This document shows positions 1 through 12,800 of a stretch of DNA of 64,000 nucleotides, piece after piece. Positions within the stretch are counted from its first letter, which is position 1, and each line of letters opens with the position of its first letter. Below the pieces are notes generated by a model. It ran no database searches. It was not told where the DNA came from and saw only the letters and a list, made by a program, of their open reading frames with translations. Source of the DNA: Coturnix japonica (taxonomy: Eukaryota; Chordata; Aves; Galliformes; Phasianidae); NCBI RefSeq assembly GCF_001577835.2, contig NC_029521.1:19374470-19438469 (forward strand), read 5' to 3'. Position numbers and translations under genes: made by a program.

Positions 1-357
1 GCTCAAACCAGGTCTTGTATTTTTGGGGGATTTGACTCATGGTTTATGAATGTGGGGCTGCAGGGAGCTTGCGCACAGCGCTGCGGGTGCTGCAGGGTGG
101 GTCTGGCTCGAGTCCCTGCGCAAGGCAACTCAGAAAGGAAACCGTGCATCTGCCGCGTGACGGAGGATCAGGCAGCAAAGAAAGATAGTAATGTTGGGAA
201 CAGAAGCAGGTGGTCTGGGTGCACAGCTTGCCCAGGTTAGGCTTTGTGCTGGGATTAAATGAAGGTGTTAGAAATACACATTGTACCTGTATGACTCACC
301 TTCCAGTTTAGCCACACAGCTTGTGCTCAGGATGGTGCTCAGCCTATGCTGCAGCTT

Positions 358-400
358 GCTTTTTTCTTTTTTTCTTTTTTTTTTTCTTTTTTTTTTTTTT
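358..400 (+). repeat. Poly(T)-rich tract
   Basis: About 43 nt almost entirely T with scattered C, followed by aagaaag. Confidence 0.9.
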
Positions 401-2817
401 AAGAAAGCATTGAAAACACCCATCCTCGTGATGCAGTGTTAGCATTGTTGAAAAAGAAAAAGCATTTATAAAGAAAAATGCAGCCTAACAATAACAGCAC
501 CTTGGAATAGCTGTGCACATTACACTGGGGATGTGGGGAACAGGCACAATGCACACCCCGTGCCTTGTCCACGCCAAACCCTGGCAGTGCAGAAATGGCT
601 CGTGTCTGGACCTTGGCATAGCTTTAAACCATTTCAGCTGCCATGCTTTCCCCTGTGAGTAATTCTCTGCTGTTGCCTTATCCATCGGCAGTGCCATCTA
701 CAGCCCTACTCTCCCCCATCTGCCTCCCGTCCGTCCCAGCTGCCTCCTGCCTGGGAGCTCACAGATTGCTGAGTGCCTGAAGAGCTGACCACTTCTTGCC
801 TATTTGGGAATGCTTTTAAATTGTTCCAGAAACTGCTGTTTGTTGATAAATTGGGGTGATCCGCGGAGAAGTGTTTTAGCTAAACTGTGTAAAAGAAGGA
901 ATTGCAGCGCAGCACTGCCAGCTGTCATTGGATTTAGAAACACACATCATAGATTTTGCTGCTTTTCAGACAGCTGCGATTATAGCTGCTCTTATAGCCA
1001 TATAAAACAGTCATTCTGTCAGCAAACGTTCTGGCAGCAGAGCTGGGTTGTATCTGCAGTTACGTTCCCAGCACCGGTGTGTGTTCGCTCGCTCCCTGTG
1101 TAGGTGAAGGTGGCTTTGTTGTGGGCTGTGAGCGCTCAGTGACACAGAATGGCTTTGGTGGCACTTGTCTTTTGTACCCATGGTTATTAGGAAGGTGCAA
1201 TTGCTGTCCTTACAGGCTGTTTTGGGATGCTTTACTTCTAGTCTGTGGTTTCAGATTCTTTAAGGTAGAGGATACAGTATCAAATTTATCCCTGTTTGAA
1301 TGTGCGTGTGAGCAGGCGGTGATCACAGCCTCATTTTCCATTGCTCTGTTCAGACCTCTTCTTGACCACCTCTGTTTATCTGAGAGTTCAAATGGTGCCT
1401 GATTCATTCTGATTGAAAAGGGAAAGTGTTTTAAAAGTCTATGCTATGCAGCAGAAGAAAGCATCTTTCCTAGATGTAATGTGATCTCAGTTCCTGTCCA
1501 TGCATAAGGCTAGAACAGAGGGTTTGGAAATTGCCCCTCTGGCCATTATCTCAGCTTTACAGCACTTTGAGATTGAACCCAGATCCCATGTCTCTTCTGA
1601 AGCTCAATGTCAATTTACACTTGTTCCTCGAAACCATTACTGTCCTGTGAGTTCTTTACCATGCAAGGATGGAAAACAGAGCTATTCTGCTCATTTGAGC
1701 TCCTTTTTGCTCGAAGGCAGAGCTCAGAGTTCACTCGTTTTTCTCACCATCTGAGGATTAATCCCAATCCTGACTGTTATCCGACCTCGGTACCATTTAC
1801 ACGCTGAACCCAATGCCTACAGCTTTTATCTGAGCCCTTACAGCATTTGGAAGAGGGCCATGCCCCTTGTCTGGTATCAAAAGCATTATATTAATTTGGG
1901 ATTCATTCCACAAAATGAGGCTGTCAGCCAGACTCCTTAGCAATTGGATATTGAACCCAGACCTCGTGGTTGTCTTCCAAGTTATATGCCAGCTGGGAAC
2001 TCAGCCCACAATCCATGGCCGTCAGCCAAGCTCCTTATTGGCGAGAGATTGACACCAAGCCCCCAGACTGCTATTTCTGTACAGCAGAGCTACGGGCTGA
2101 ACCTAGCTCACATGGTCGGCATAATCACCTCTGGATTGGCAATGAAATAAAATATCAAGTTAAAGACTTGAATGAATATCGAGGGTCAATGTTGAGCTGC
2201 ATAAAGACCGGGGATGATGACAATTCCCTTGGAACAAGGCCTCCTCGGTACTCTGGGGGGAATCTCCCCAGATCCCCCATCTGTCATCCAGCTGGAGGCG
2301 AACTCCAGCTCCTCATTAACACATGGAAAGCGGCATTTCTTCACTGATGGGCAGCATTAAAGCCAGTTCCTCCAACTTTCAGGTATTCTTCAGATGGGAT
2401 GAAAGCAGATCCCCTTCCTTACAGCACTGTGAGACTCTGCCAAAGCACTTCTTGTTGCTCAGAGGAGACCTCCAGGGTGCCATAGCAGAGCAATGGGATG
2501 GGACTGTGCACCTCCATCCTTTTGGTGGAAGTCGGGAGCTTGATGAGGCAGAGGGAGCACTTCAGGTGAAGTGCCCATTGGTCTGAGGCCAGCAAAAACT
2601 AGTGGTGACAATTTTGCCTGCAAATCTTTAAGCATCTTTGCACAATGTGGTTTTACTGCCTAGCAGAATGCTTCAAAAGACTGAATTAAAACAAAACAGT
2701 TTCCCAGCTGGGATGGTCATCATTAGAGTGCAGTTTCCAGTAACTGTGTAGGCTTGGTATCCTCCAAAGCCTTACAGTTTGCTTTTAGCAGCAACTTTGA
2801 AGGGTCAGCTTAGCACA

Positions 2818-2865
2818 CAGAATGGAATTGGAGGTCTTTTCCAACTTTGCTGATTCTATAGAAAT
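2818..2865 (+). mobile_element. CR1 LINE 3'-end remnant
   Basis: GAATTGGAGGTCTTTTCCAA and the following GATTCTATAG match the CR1 3' tail (GGAGGTCTTTTCCAACC, GATTCTATG). Upstream similarity fades quickly. Old and short. Confidence 0.65.
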
Positions 2866-5800
2866 TCTTCCCTTGGCCAGCCGTGGTGGATATGGACAGA
2901 GTGGGATGCTGCTTTGCTTCTGATCACTGGTGGTGATGAAGGCTGCTCTCTGCACATTGTGGATGAGGGTTCTGGCTGTCCTGCCTGAGGACAGGAGCCG
3001 TGGGAAGACTGCAGGCTAGTTTTGCCAGCCTGTCCCTTGGGTCTGATGTTATTCCGATCGCCTGTTGTGTATCTTCTGATTCATATTTATTCGCTAAGAA
3101 AACATCAAGTCCTTGCCACACACATGGTTTTCTGAGGATGTTCAGCCTGAAAGAGACAGTGTAAATGGGATTCAGCTGACAATGGTGGCAGTCTGTGAAT
3201 TTTCCATGTGCCCACTTGTTCCTCTAGCTGTGGGAATACCTTTCTTTTTCCATTCATCGCCCTCCCTAGCCGCCTTACTCATCTCCTCTCTGAACACTCT
3301 GTTCCGCCCTTTCTGCCCCCTCCCTGCAGAGCTGTCTTTGGCCTTCTGTTTGCTCTTTGCCAGCTCTTTCCCAACCCCTTCCCTTTACTATCTCCTGTGG
3401 GATGCTCTAGGGGCAGGGAATCCTGGCATGAGGAGCTCTAGGGATGCTGCGGGCAGAATTTATGGGCAAAGCTGAATCAAGTGATCCCTGCAATTAGCTG
3501 AAATCGTTATTCCTAGAACTGCATTTATTTGCTTTAGAAACAGAAGGCTTCATCTGCTGTGCATTTGCCCCCACATGCTGTGCTGTGCCCCACCACCCCG
3601 GCTCCTGCTCCCGCTCAGTGTGCACATGGGTTTCCAGGCTCGCCCTGCCAAAGCAGGATTCCTGAAGCTGAATAAAAAATGTGGAAGGCTTTCAAACCCA
3701 AAGATTGTTGAGCTGTCCCTCTAACCAAATGGCAGTTCAGGCTGTGTTCCCTATAAAGTCTCTAGTATAACATTTAACTCAGTAATGACGACTGGAAACT
3801 CTTTGCAATTATCTTAAACTGCCAGAGATGTCTTAATGTGCCTCAGATTCTGTGTTGGCAGGCTGCTGAGTTAAGTGCCATCCGTCTTTCAGAGAATGTT
3901 AAAATTCAGCCCAGTATAAAAAGGAAACAATCCCACAGGACATACTTGCCCCATGAGTCCCACCACCGTTTGTGGCCACACAGACACATCTCTGCATTCT
4001 GAAGTCTTTTGTCTCCCTCTGTGTAGGGTGAGAGCTCTGTGCAAGCAGCCGGAATGTGAGCGGACCATCACCCACTGCACCTGGCCATGCCTTGTAGCAT
4101 GGTTTATGGTTTATTTATCACCCTTTAGATGTGTCCAGGTCTCTAAAAGCAAGGATGTAAAGAATCAGCAAGACCCAAACAGCCTTTAAATTCTCCTAGT
4201 GCTAGGGCCGTGGGGTGTGAGCTTCCAGAAGAAGGCTCCAGTGCACCATAGTGGCAGCTAATCATGTCCTCTGCCTTGGTTTTTGCACCTACACACCCTA
4301 AAGTTGGTGCTTTGTTGCTTTTTCTTATGCTAATGTATACGGGTTTCTTTTATTTGCTTTATTCCCTCTCTGAGTATGTGTGCCTGCAGTGGGTGGAGGG
4401 GGGAAAGGGGCAGTGAGAGCATCGTATAAATCCAGTTCTGCTCTATTAAGATTCATTCTGCTACGACAATGGCTTTGTCTATTGAAAAGCTCTGCGAAAG
4501 CCTTGCCTAATGATCTGTTAGCTGGGGAAAGGTTAAATTCCTGGAAGATTTTCTGTGTTCGATGAAGAAAAAATGGTGCAATTATCCAGAATTCAAAGTG
4601 AGTTTTAGCCAGCTGTTAATAATACTGCGATTCTTCATGTTCTCATTATTCAGAAGTAATGTGGCCATCCCTAGTCATGGCAGTAAAATATTTATAGCAA
4701 ATTTCTTTGGGCCCTGTTTGTACTTATGAAGGGCTGGACACTGCTCAGGGGCTTCACAATATGCTTTGTGCTGTGGTTTAGTGACCCATGGCAGAGCTCT
4801 TTCCACCTCGATGCTGATTGCAATGGAGACATCAGATGGGCACAGTGGGTGGGCAGCTGGTGCCAGCTGGGCATTGGGTCCGTTAGGGTCTTCTGTTGGG
4901 GTTGGTGGTTCCCTTCTGCATCATCCCATGGTGGTTTCCAGCTTGGAAAGTCGTGTCAGAGCACGAAATGCACGTGGCATCTCTGTATGCAGGCGAACAG
5001 AAACAGAGTAAGTGTCGTGGGGAAAATAGAATTTCACAGTGGCAGGGCCTGTGCTGGGGTGAACAGACAGCTTGTTTCCTCCGGTCGATGCATGGAAAAT
5101 CAATTCCCAGCCCTCTAAGGAGATTCCTAAAGAGAAACAAAATCTCTCCTGTAGCATTTAAGAACTGCGGCTGTTTTGCACTGGTGAAAAGATTTCATTT
5201 TTATCAGGGGAGCTGCAGGTGACACCTTTCTGCTGTCTCTCTGTTGTCATGGGGTTGTCTATCTTATCCCCTTCACAGAAATGTCATTTCAAGCACAGCT
5301 TTTTGCCCGGGGGTCTGAAGTAAATGAGTATTAAGTAACTGTATCTGTCTCTAATCCACTAAGCATCCAGAAAACCAGCTAATGTGCCTGAGCCAGTGGG
5401 ATGAATGCATTAGGTTAATCTAACTCGGCTACTTTTCACTTAAACAACCAGAAGCATTACAAAAAGAAAAAAAGAAAAAGGCTGTAGGAGGATTAGCAAT
5501 TTCTTTTCCACATTTTTCCTTTCGTCTTCCCAGGCCTTTGCTGCAATCTAATAAACAATTCAGCTGAGTTCTGTGAGCCTCCTAATGTGCTGCATTAAAA
5601 ATAAGTTTACTCTCCTCAGACCTCAGGGGCAGCTCCAGGTTTGCTGTGGCTCTCAGGGACCAGGACACGTCACAGTGCTTCTCGTGCCACCTGCATGTGG
5701 TGTGGCACAGCATGCTGTGTCTCTGTACTGTCCCCTTCAGCTCCATTGGCCATGGAGGTGCACAGCATCACCTTAGTGCCCTAGCAGCTCTGATGTATGG

Positions 5801-6706
5801 ACTGTGCTCTTCTTTACTGGCAAAGTGAAAGAAGATTCAGGGCAGGCTGCCTACACCCTTTGGGTTTCTTCCTTGGAACATCAGATTACCAATAACGGTT
5901 TTCAGTGTGCGCATTTCCTCTTGCAGCCCAGTCCAGGTCACGGTCACCTCACTTGCCAGAGAGAACCTGATATGCAATCATGTCTAAAGCCTTAAAAATC
6001 ATCAAGGTATAAGACCTATGGTGCAATTGTTCTGTCAGGTGAAGCATGGCCTGTTCTTGACACGTTCCTGTGATTGCTGATCATCTCCTTATACCATGTG
6101 AGTGCTGCCAAGCAGCATGGTTGCTTGCTCAAGCTGTTTCCAGGACTCACTGCTCCATAGTTCCCAGCCTGCATTCAGCCTCCCCACCCCTGGGGCTCCA
6201 TGGCTGTCAGCACTCTGGGAAGGCTGGGGACAAGGGCAGGACCCAGAGCCAATGATGACCCCAAGAGGAGCAATACCCATGGTGCTGACATAATGTACAG
6301 GAGGTGACCCTGAGCCAGTGGTTCTTTCTGCAGCTCCTCTCCTCCCCAGCACTACACCAGAAGTAGTGCCAGGTGGGATGGGCTCAGAAGAGGCTGATAT
6401 TTCCTTGCCAGGAGCAGATGAAAAGAGACATTATAAAGCCTCTTGTTTCTGGTAATGCTGTCCCTAGCTTCAACACAGCTGTGGAGAGTGTCCAAGTTCC
6501 ATGCTGGAAGGAGTTTAGCCCTTGTCTGGAATCCTATCTCAGTTTCAAAGGTGAGGTGCACTTCTGCAGTTACAGATGTCACAGGGATGGCACCTGACCC
6601 CAGTTCATCCACACAGGAGCTGAGGTCTGATGGACAGCAGGATCATTTGAACCTCCCTGGAACCGGCTTTCATTTGAATTACAAGCTGTGTTTTGTTTCT
6701 TCCCAG

Positions 6707-6880
6707 CCAGGTCTCTAGACAAACTCTATAACTTTGCTGACTGCTCTGGCCTTCACCTGATCTTTGCATTGAATGCTCTGCGCAGAAATCCCAATAACTC
6801 CTGGAACAGCTCCAATGCACTCAGCCTGCTGAAGTACAGTGCCAGCAAGAAATACAACATCTCCTGGGAGCTGGGCAATG
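6707..6880 (+). CDS. HPSE2: HPSE2 exon 4
   Basis: Preceded by ttcttcccag and followed by gtgagt. It encodes [16 protein letters not shown] onward to WELGN. It opens with the last two bases of an Ala codon and ends with the first base of the acid/base Glu codon. It lies in the catalytic barrel half of the GH79 fold and carries two possible N-glycosylation sequons (NNSW, NISW). Confidence 0.95.
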
Positions 6881-9800
6881 GTGAGTGTGGGAACAGGGGG
6901 ACCTGGGAATGCTGAGCAATGTTCTCTTTAGGAAGATTATATCTGTGAGTCCCAGGACACTATGGATGTAAGTTCAGAGGGATTTGATTGCTCCTGCTGT
7001 AGGGTAGCATGGCTGGTCCTGGGGAGGGCAGAGCAGCAGCTGCATGGACCTGCACAGAAGATTCAGTGCTGAGGGAAACGGGCAGCCCCTGGACACAGGA
7101 GGGTAATGCAAGGTGCAGGTCCTCACCCAGCCCATAGCCAAAGGGGTTCGCTCTAGAGGAGAAGACCCACAGCCTCTGTACAACTGGCAAAGGAGAGTGG
7201 TCACGGCCCACATCCACTGCTCAGCAGTTCTGTGCTGCTGACTGATCTGAGGAGCTGTGTGACAGCCTTGCCCATCTGTTCTTATTTTCCCAGAGCCCAA
7301 TAACTACCGGACCTTGATTGGCCGCTCAGTGAATGGCAGCCAGCTGGGAAAGGACTACATCCAGCTGAGGAGCCTGCTGCAGCTCATCCGCACCTATTCC
7401 AGAGCAAACCTCTATGGGCCGAACATTGGGAGGCCCAGGAAGAATGTCATGGCTCTCTTGGAAGGGTAAGTGATGCTGTTTCGTTTGGGCTGTGCCAACT
7501 GCCATTCCCCAAGCACTTCCAGCATTTCCCAGTTGCTGGAAGACTGAGGTGCTCTCCCTGCTGGGATGCAGGGATGCAGTTAGAGGCTGCTGCACAGCTG
7601 TAGGTTTTGGGGGAAGGAGGTGGGTCCTGGCACCACTTTGTTCTTCCTATTAGGTAGCTGCATCTGCTTGTGCTTTCGCCATCCGTGCCCTTCTTTACCA
7701 CTGCTCCATCTTGGCCAGTTCAAGCATTACAGCACAGAGGATAATGTATGGCACAGAGCCACTGTCAAAGCATTTTTGCTTATGATTGCTCATGCTGATT
7801 CTGACCAAGTTACACAGTTTTTCTCCATGCGGCACAGGGATTCAGATACCTTTCACCAGCAGAGTTCATGACCTCTCTGGGAAATGCCCTTTTCTACCCT
7901 TCCTGCTGTCCCTCAAGGAAGGTTTTGCCAGTCACACTGCACCTGGCACCATTCAGTGCTGTGATGCTGTTCCACCAATACATCCCACGGTCACACCCCT
8001 GTGACTTCCATTGATTATACTGGCCCTCTGGCTTTAGCTTCTTGGTTTCTTTTTCATATCTTTAGGTAAAAATGGTACTCAGGAATGGACAGTGATGTTG
8101 AGGTAGGTCTGCTGGGGTATTCTTAATCTGATGGATAGGAGAACCGACAGGTCTGGAGTTTGGGGAGGCTGAAGAGAGGAGCATGGGAAAGGAATGGTGA
8201 CAGTGAGGGACTTGGACAGCTGGAGGTGACATTGGCCAGCTACAGGAACCAAGGAGGTGTGGAAGCCTGCTGGCAGCAGGAATTGGGACCATGGGGGCTC
8301 AAAGACCATCCAGCAGAGGGGAAACTCCCTGCAGGACTGTAAACAGAAACTCCAGCACAGAGGGCTGGACAGGGGGAGGTGTGGAAGGGACTCTGTTGGG
8401 AGCAAAGCTGGGTCTCACATTCATTAACATCTGCATGAATGATCTGGCAGAAACAATAAACAGCACACTGATGGAGTCCCCGGCGAGGCAAGTAGGGAGC
8501 AAGGGCCAGATTCTCAGCTCTGCTGCAGCAGCACACAGAGCCCATAAAGCTGGTTGACCCACCTGTGAGGCCAGCATCCCTAACACTGCTGGCAGCCAGG
8601 GAGCAGCCCCTTCTGAGCACCATGGCTGCACCCGTGCTAATGCCAGGTGGGCATTGCTGCCCCAGGGCTCACTCAGCACAGTGAGAGCAGCTCAGGGAGC
8701 TGCAATGTGCTGTAGTAGTCATGAGCAGCAGGAATTCTATTAGCACCAGGCAGCAGCTGAGAAAGGGAAACAGGAGGAATGGGAGCCAAGGAGCTCTCAG
8801 ACAAGGGGAAGTCTTGCTGCCGTGTTTGTCCTCTGTATGTTGCTGCAGGGTCCTGGGGAAGGAGATGAGAGAGCAGTATGGTTGGGGGTCTCTTGGCTCC
8901 AGAGCCACATGTTGGCTGATAGGTGACCCAGGAGTGGGCCTGTAGTGTACAGTGCAGTAGGAAGAGTGGTGGAAATCCATATTTGAAAGAAAGGGAATTG
9001 GGTACGTAGAGTGGTGGCTGCTCTCCAGACCACCAGGCTGATCAGAAAGAGCTGCAAGGGGCATTTTGGGAGGTTCTTTCAATGGCAAGCCCTTTGCCCA
9101 CCTTGTTGGAGCACCGTGAGTGGCCTGTGCAGTGCTTGCAGGGGACGAAGGCTGCAGAGCAGATCAAGCGTGTGCAGTCCACGGTTCTGATATATGAGAG
9201 CTACAAAGTTTTGCTTTCATTTAAAACAATGTGATGAAAGGCAGAAGTCAAGCTGGTTGGAAGAGATACTAAATTGGAGGTCATGGTGTGGCCATTAAGG
9301 CTGGAGAGGAGAGATGAGACAGCCTAGCACAGAAGGCAGGATGGCTGGCTTAGTCTGGGAGGAAAGAAGCCCATATTGCACAGAGAGCACAAGTGAATTT
9401 TGGTAAGATAAATGTTGGAAATGAGCTGAAGAAGGAAAGAAGAGCTCAGAGAGAGCAGGGAATGATTTTCAACAGAAGAAAACAGAAGCTGACATGAGGC
9501 GCTCTCCAGGGAAAGCCCCCTGAGTTGTCTGAGTGGGGAGATGCTCAGAGAAAAGCTTCTCAGTGCGAAGCATTATGTAAAATCACAATTCCCAGTTGCG
9601 TGTCCTGTGTTCCAAACACTGAAGTCTACTCTTGAACTGTTATTTCTAGCAACCACTCTGAGCTTCTTCTTTGTGTCTAAACCTTGTCCTGCAGTGATGG
9701 AGGCGTCAGCATGAACAGTGCCTTGCTCTCTGCACCAAGCTTTGCCTTTCTCAGTGATGACAACACACCATTCACTGCAGGGGTGCAAGCACTTTGCACA

Positions 9801-12800
9801 GAGAGTGTGAGTGCCACCTGGGGCTGCCCTACAGAGCAGACCACTGCCACAGGGATGGGCTCTGCAATCCCTGCTGCACAGGAGGCAACAAATGGGGAAT
9901 GGGGAAATGTGAGTGCGCAGGTGCAAGAGGGAATTTCTCCAGACACGACTCACAGTTGAGTTTGATGAGGTGTTAATTAGACTATTCATGCAGCCTGAGC
10001 TGTCAGAGAGCAGGCCACCTTAGCTACCTACTGCGTCTGTGGGTACAGGAATCCCAGGACTGCTCAGAGTTTGCCTGGGGGGAAAAAAAAGTTAAAAAAA
10101 AAAAAAGTGGGATTCTAAGGAGTTAACAAAGATTTAACAACGATTTTAACAGTAGATTAGGAATCAGACACGAGGTTAATGCATCACCAAATCACATATT
10201 CAGCACTGGAAGAGAAGTAGCATGAGGGAAAGCTATTAGGATGCTAACATGTGTTATGGCTCATGCTGTCAGTACAAAACCTAATAATCTTTTGCCCAGG
10301 TGGTCCCAAGGACTGCTGGCATCAAGGGTGGCAGAAGGTGGCTCGGTGTCCCGATCCCATGGAGTCTGCTGGTCCCAAGAGCCAACTCTCATTGCCGTAT
10401 CCCCTGTGGGGGTGGCATGGGCTGAACCAGGATAATGCATGGGTCCAGAGCAAGAATTCTGTGGAAAAAATGAAGCCATGAGACAAGTAACTAATGATGC
10501 AAAGGGAAGGATACTGCAGCATAAACTCAAATTCACGTACCATTAAGCTTGTGGATGTGCATTCATAAATATGTTGAAATGCATTCATGAATACAATGAA
10601 ACAGGAGGTGAAGAATGTGATGAGGCATTTTGCAGCTGCCCATCTATTACTCTTTCAGGGGGAAGGAGTTAAGACAGTCTTTCTAACTGAAACTGGATCT
10701 GAATGGCTGGAAAGCTGCAATCACCATCACCTGTACAGGGAGAACAAAGAGAGTAAGAAAATAGGCAGATGAGATGATAGCGCTGTATGGGTACATGGTG
10801 TGCCTTCATCCTGATCGCTATCTACAATCTCAGTCATTTCATCTCAGAAAAGATGTAACAGAACCAGGAACGTTACAGAGATGTGCAGAGGTATGTGATG
10901 CCTTCCACGTGAGCAGAGATGAAGTAGGCTGCTCAGCTGGAGCCACAGGATGGATGATGACCCCGTTTGACTTATAAGAAAGGTGGAGAGGCAGAAAAGT
11001 CCATACAGATAGGAGTGTGCTGTCCTGCAGGGCCTGGCCATGGCCCCAGCTTCTCAGAGCCAGCTTTTCTGGTAGCCAAGCCATGGCACAGTTGGCTTGT
11101 GTAGTTCTCCAGGGCATACCAGATGGAACAACCCATGGTTGTGAAATCCAGCTCTGGGTGTCAGACAGTGCTAAGCCACTGGGAGGCTGTGAGGTGGTCA
11201 TTTGTCTCCCTTCTTTGCGTTCTTTGCTACAAGATGGCTTTTTAATTTATTTTTTATTTCAAGGTTGACAATCAGCAATTACTTTCATGGGAAAGAGATT
11301 TCCAAATGCAGATGGCTCTTTAATGTATCAGGAATAAGCCTAGGAAGTTCCAGTGGCTGGAAGCTGAAGATAGACACATTCAGATGAGAAATAACATACT
11401 TGGAAGCTAATTAGCCATGGGAGCAATTTGCATAAGGTTGCAGTGGGTGCTCCATGACTGGTGGGGATTGAATCAGGACAGGAGATGTATTCTCTCCCAC
11501 CCAGAGGTTCTGCCCCATCAGATCCTGAGGATGTGTGGAGGTTTCTGCCACGTGGAAGCCCAGCAAGAGATGTTGCAGTGGCTGGTGCTGCCACCCGAAT
11601 TATGGGATGTTGCCCTAAGCAGGCTGAGCTTGTCCCGTGGCTCCTAGGGGTGACTCAGTGCATGTACACCTCAGAGTTCAGCCGTGCTCGCAGAGCCCAG
11701 CGTTAGGAAATGGCAGATTTACTGCACCAGCATGGAGCATCTGCACGGCACATGTGCAGGGATCTGATCCATGCCGGAAGCCTCTGGTTTGCTCTGCCTG
11801 CGTGGTGCTGCACATGTGCACATCGCACAGCCCAGGAAATCCCAGACAGACGTGTGCCAGCGCTGGTCAGACTGCAGGTCTGCATGGTTCTTCACTGGCC
11901 TCAAAATCCAGGGTTTGAGCAGCACAGGTGCTACAGGAATAAAGGGATTAATAACATCTGCATTCCTAAGCTGTGGATATTTGAGTACCTGTGCATCGCT
12001 GGGTCTCCACCTGCACTAGGCTTTCATCTCTGGCTCTTGCAGTACCACTTGTTGGCTATTGATCTGATCCAGGTTCCCAGAGCTTGAGTTATCCAGTGTG
12101 TTCCATGCACAGCTTCATTATCAAGACTTGAAGATTTAACAGGAAAATCTCCATTTAAAGACAGAAAGAGAAATAGACACAGAAAGCAAAATCGAGTGGT
12201 TATGCATCTTTAATAGAAAAATTTGAAAACGGGTAGAACTAGTCAATGTATTTCACTCTCATGGGGACAGAACAGGAAAACTAAGAGGTCTGTTAGTTTC
12301 CTAAGGAGACAGAGCAGACAGAGGCACTGCTTCTGCCACTCCAGAGATGCTGGAGGTTGTGGTGTTTTGCATTCAGTCCCTGCACAAAGACTGGGGTATG
12401 CTGGCAGCGATACTGCAGGCACGGTGCAAGCAGTGAGTTCTGCAGAGGAGCATCCCCAGCAGGTGCCCGCTGTGGCTGTGTGTGCAGCACCATTGAGCCA
12501 GGTGCCCTGCATGAGTGGTGCAGTGTGCTTCTTGCTCTGTCCTGCTGCCCTGTATGGTCAGGGAGGAGCTGGACCCAAAGCCACTGCTCTGCTGCCCGTC
12601 ATAGGGACACAAAGCACAGCTGGAGAGCGAGCCTGGGAACTGACAGCCACTGCACTGCTGGGCAGCAGGAGCGGGAACGCATCAGTGCTATTACAGCACG
12701 TTATTGTTTTTCCATTTCTAATTGTGTCTCTTCCCTCCTGTCCGCAGGGATTTATTACCTCTGCCTTTGCCAGTGTCCTCTTATGCTTCACAGGGTCCAG

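Larger units (their letters stand above)
1..6706 (+). other. HPSE2: HPSE2 intron 3, right part
   Basis: 6.7 kb with no recognisable exon. Contains a poly(T) tract (358-400), a CR1 3'-end remnant near 2820 and an A-rich patch (5460-5480). Open frames here are short and show no known domain. Confidence 0.7.

Noticed and set aside
1500-2110. Two segments sharing TTGAACCCAGA and nearby words, looking like an internal duplication or SINE
   Set aside because: The shared words are short, their order is not kept, and no tRNA-like promoter boxes could be aligned.
1-6706. Search for HPSE2 exons 1-3
   Set aside because: No stretch encodes the expected exon 3 residues (for example MHLVLLKEQFSNTYSN); they must lie outside the window.
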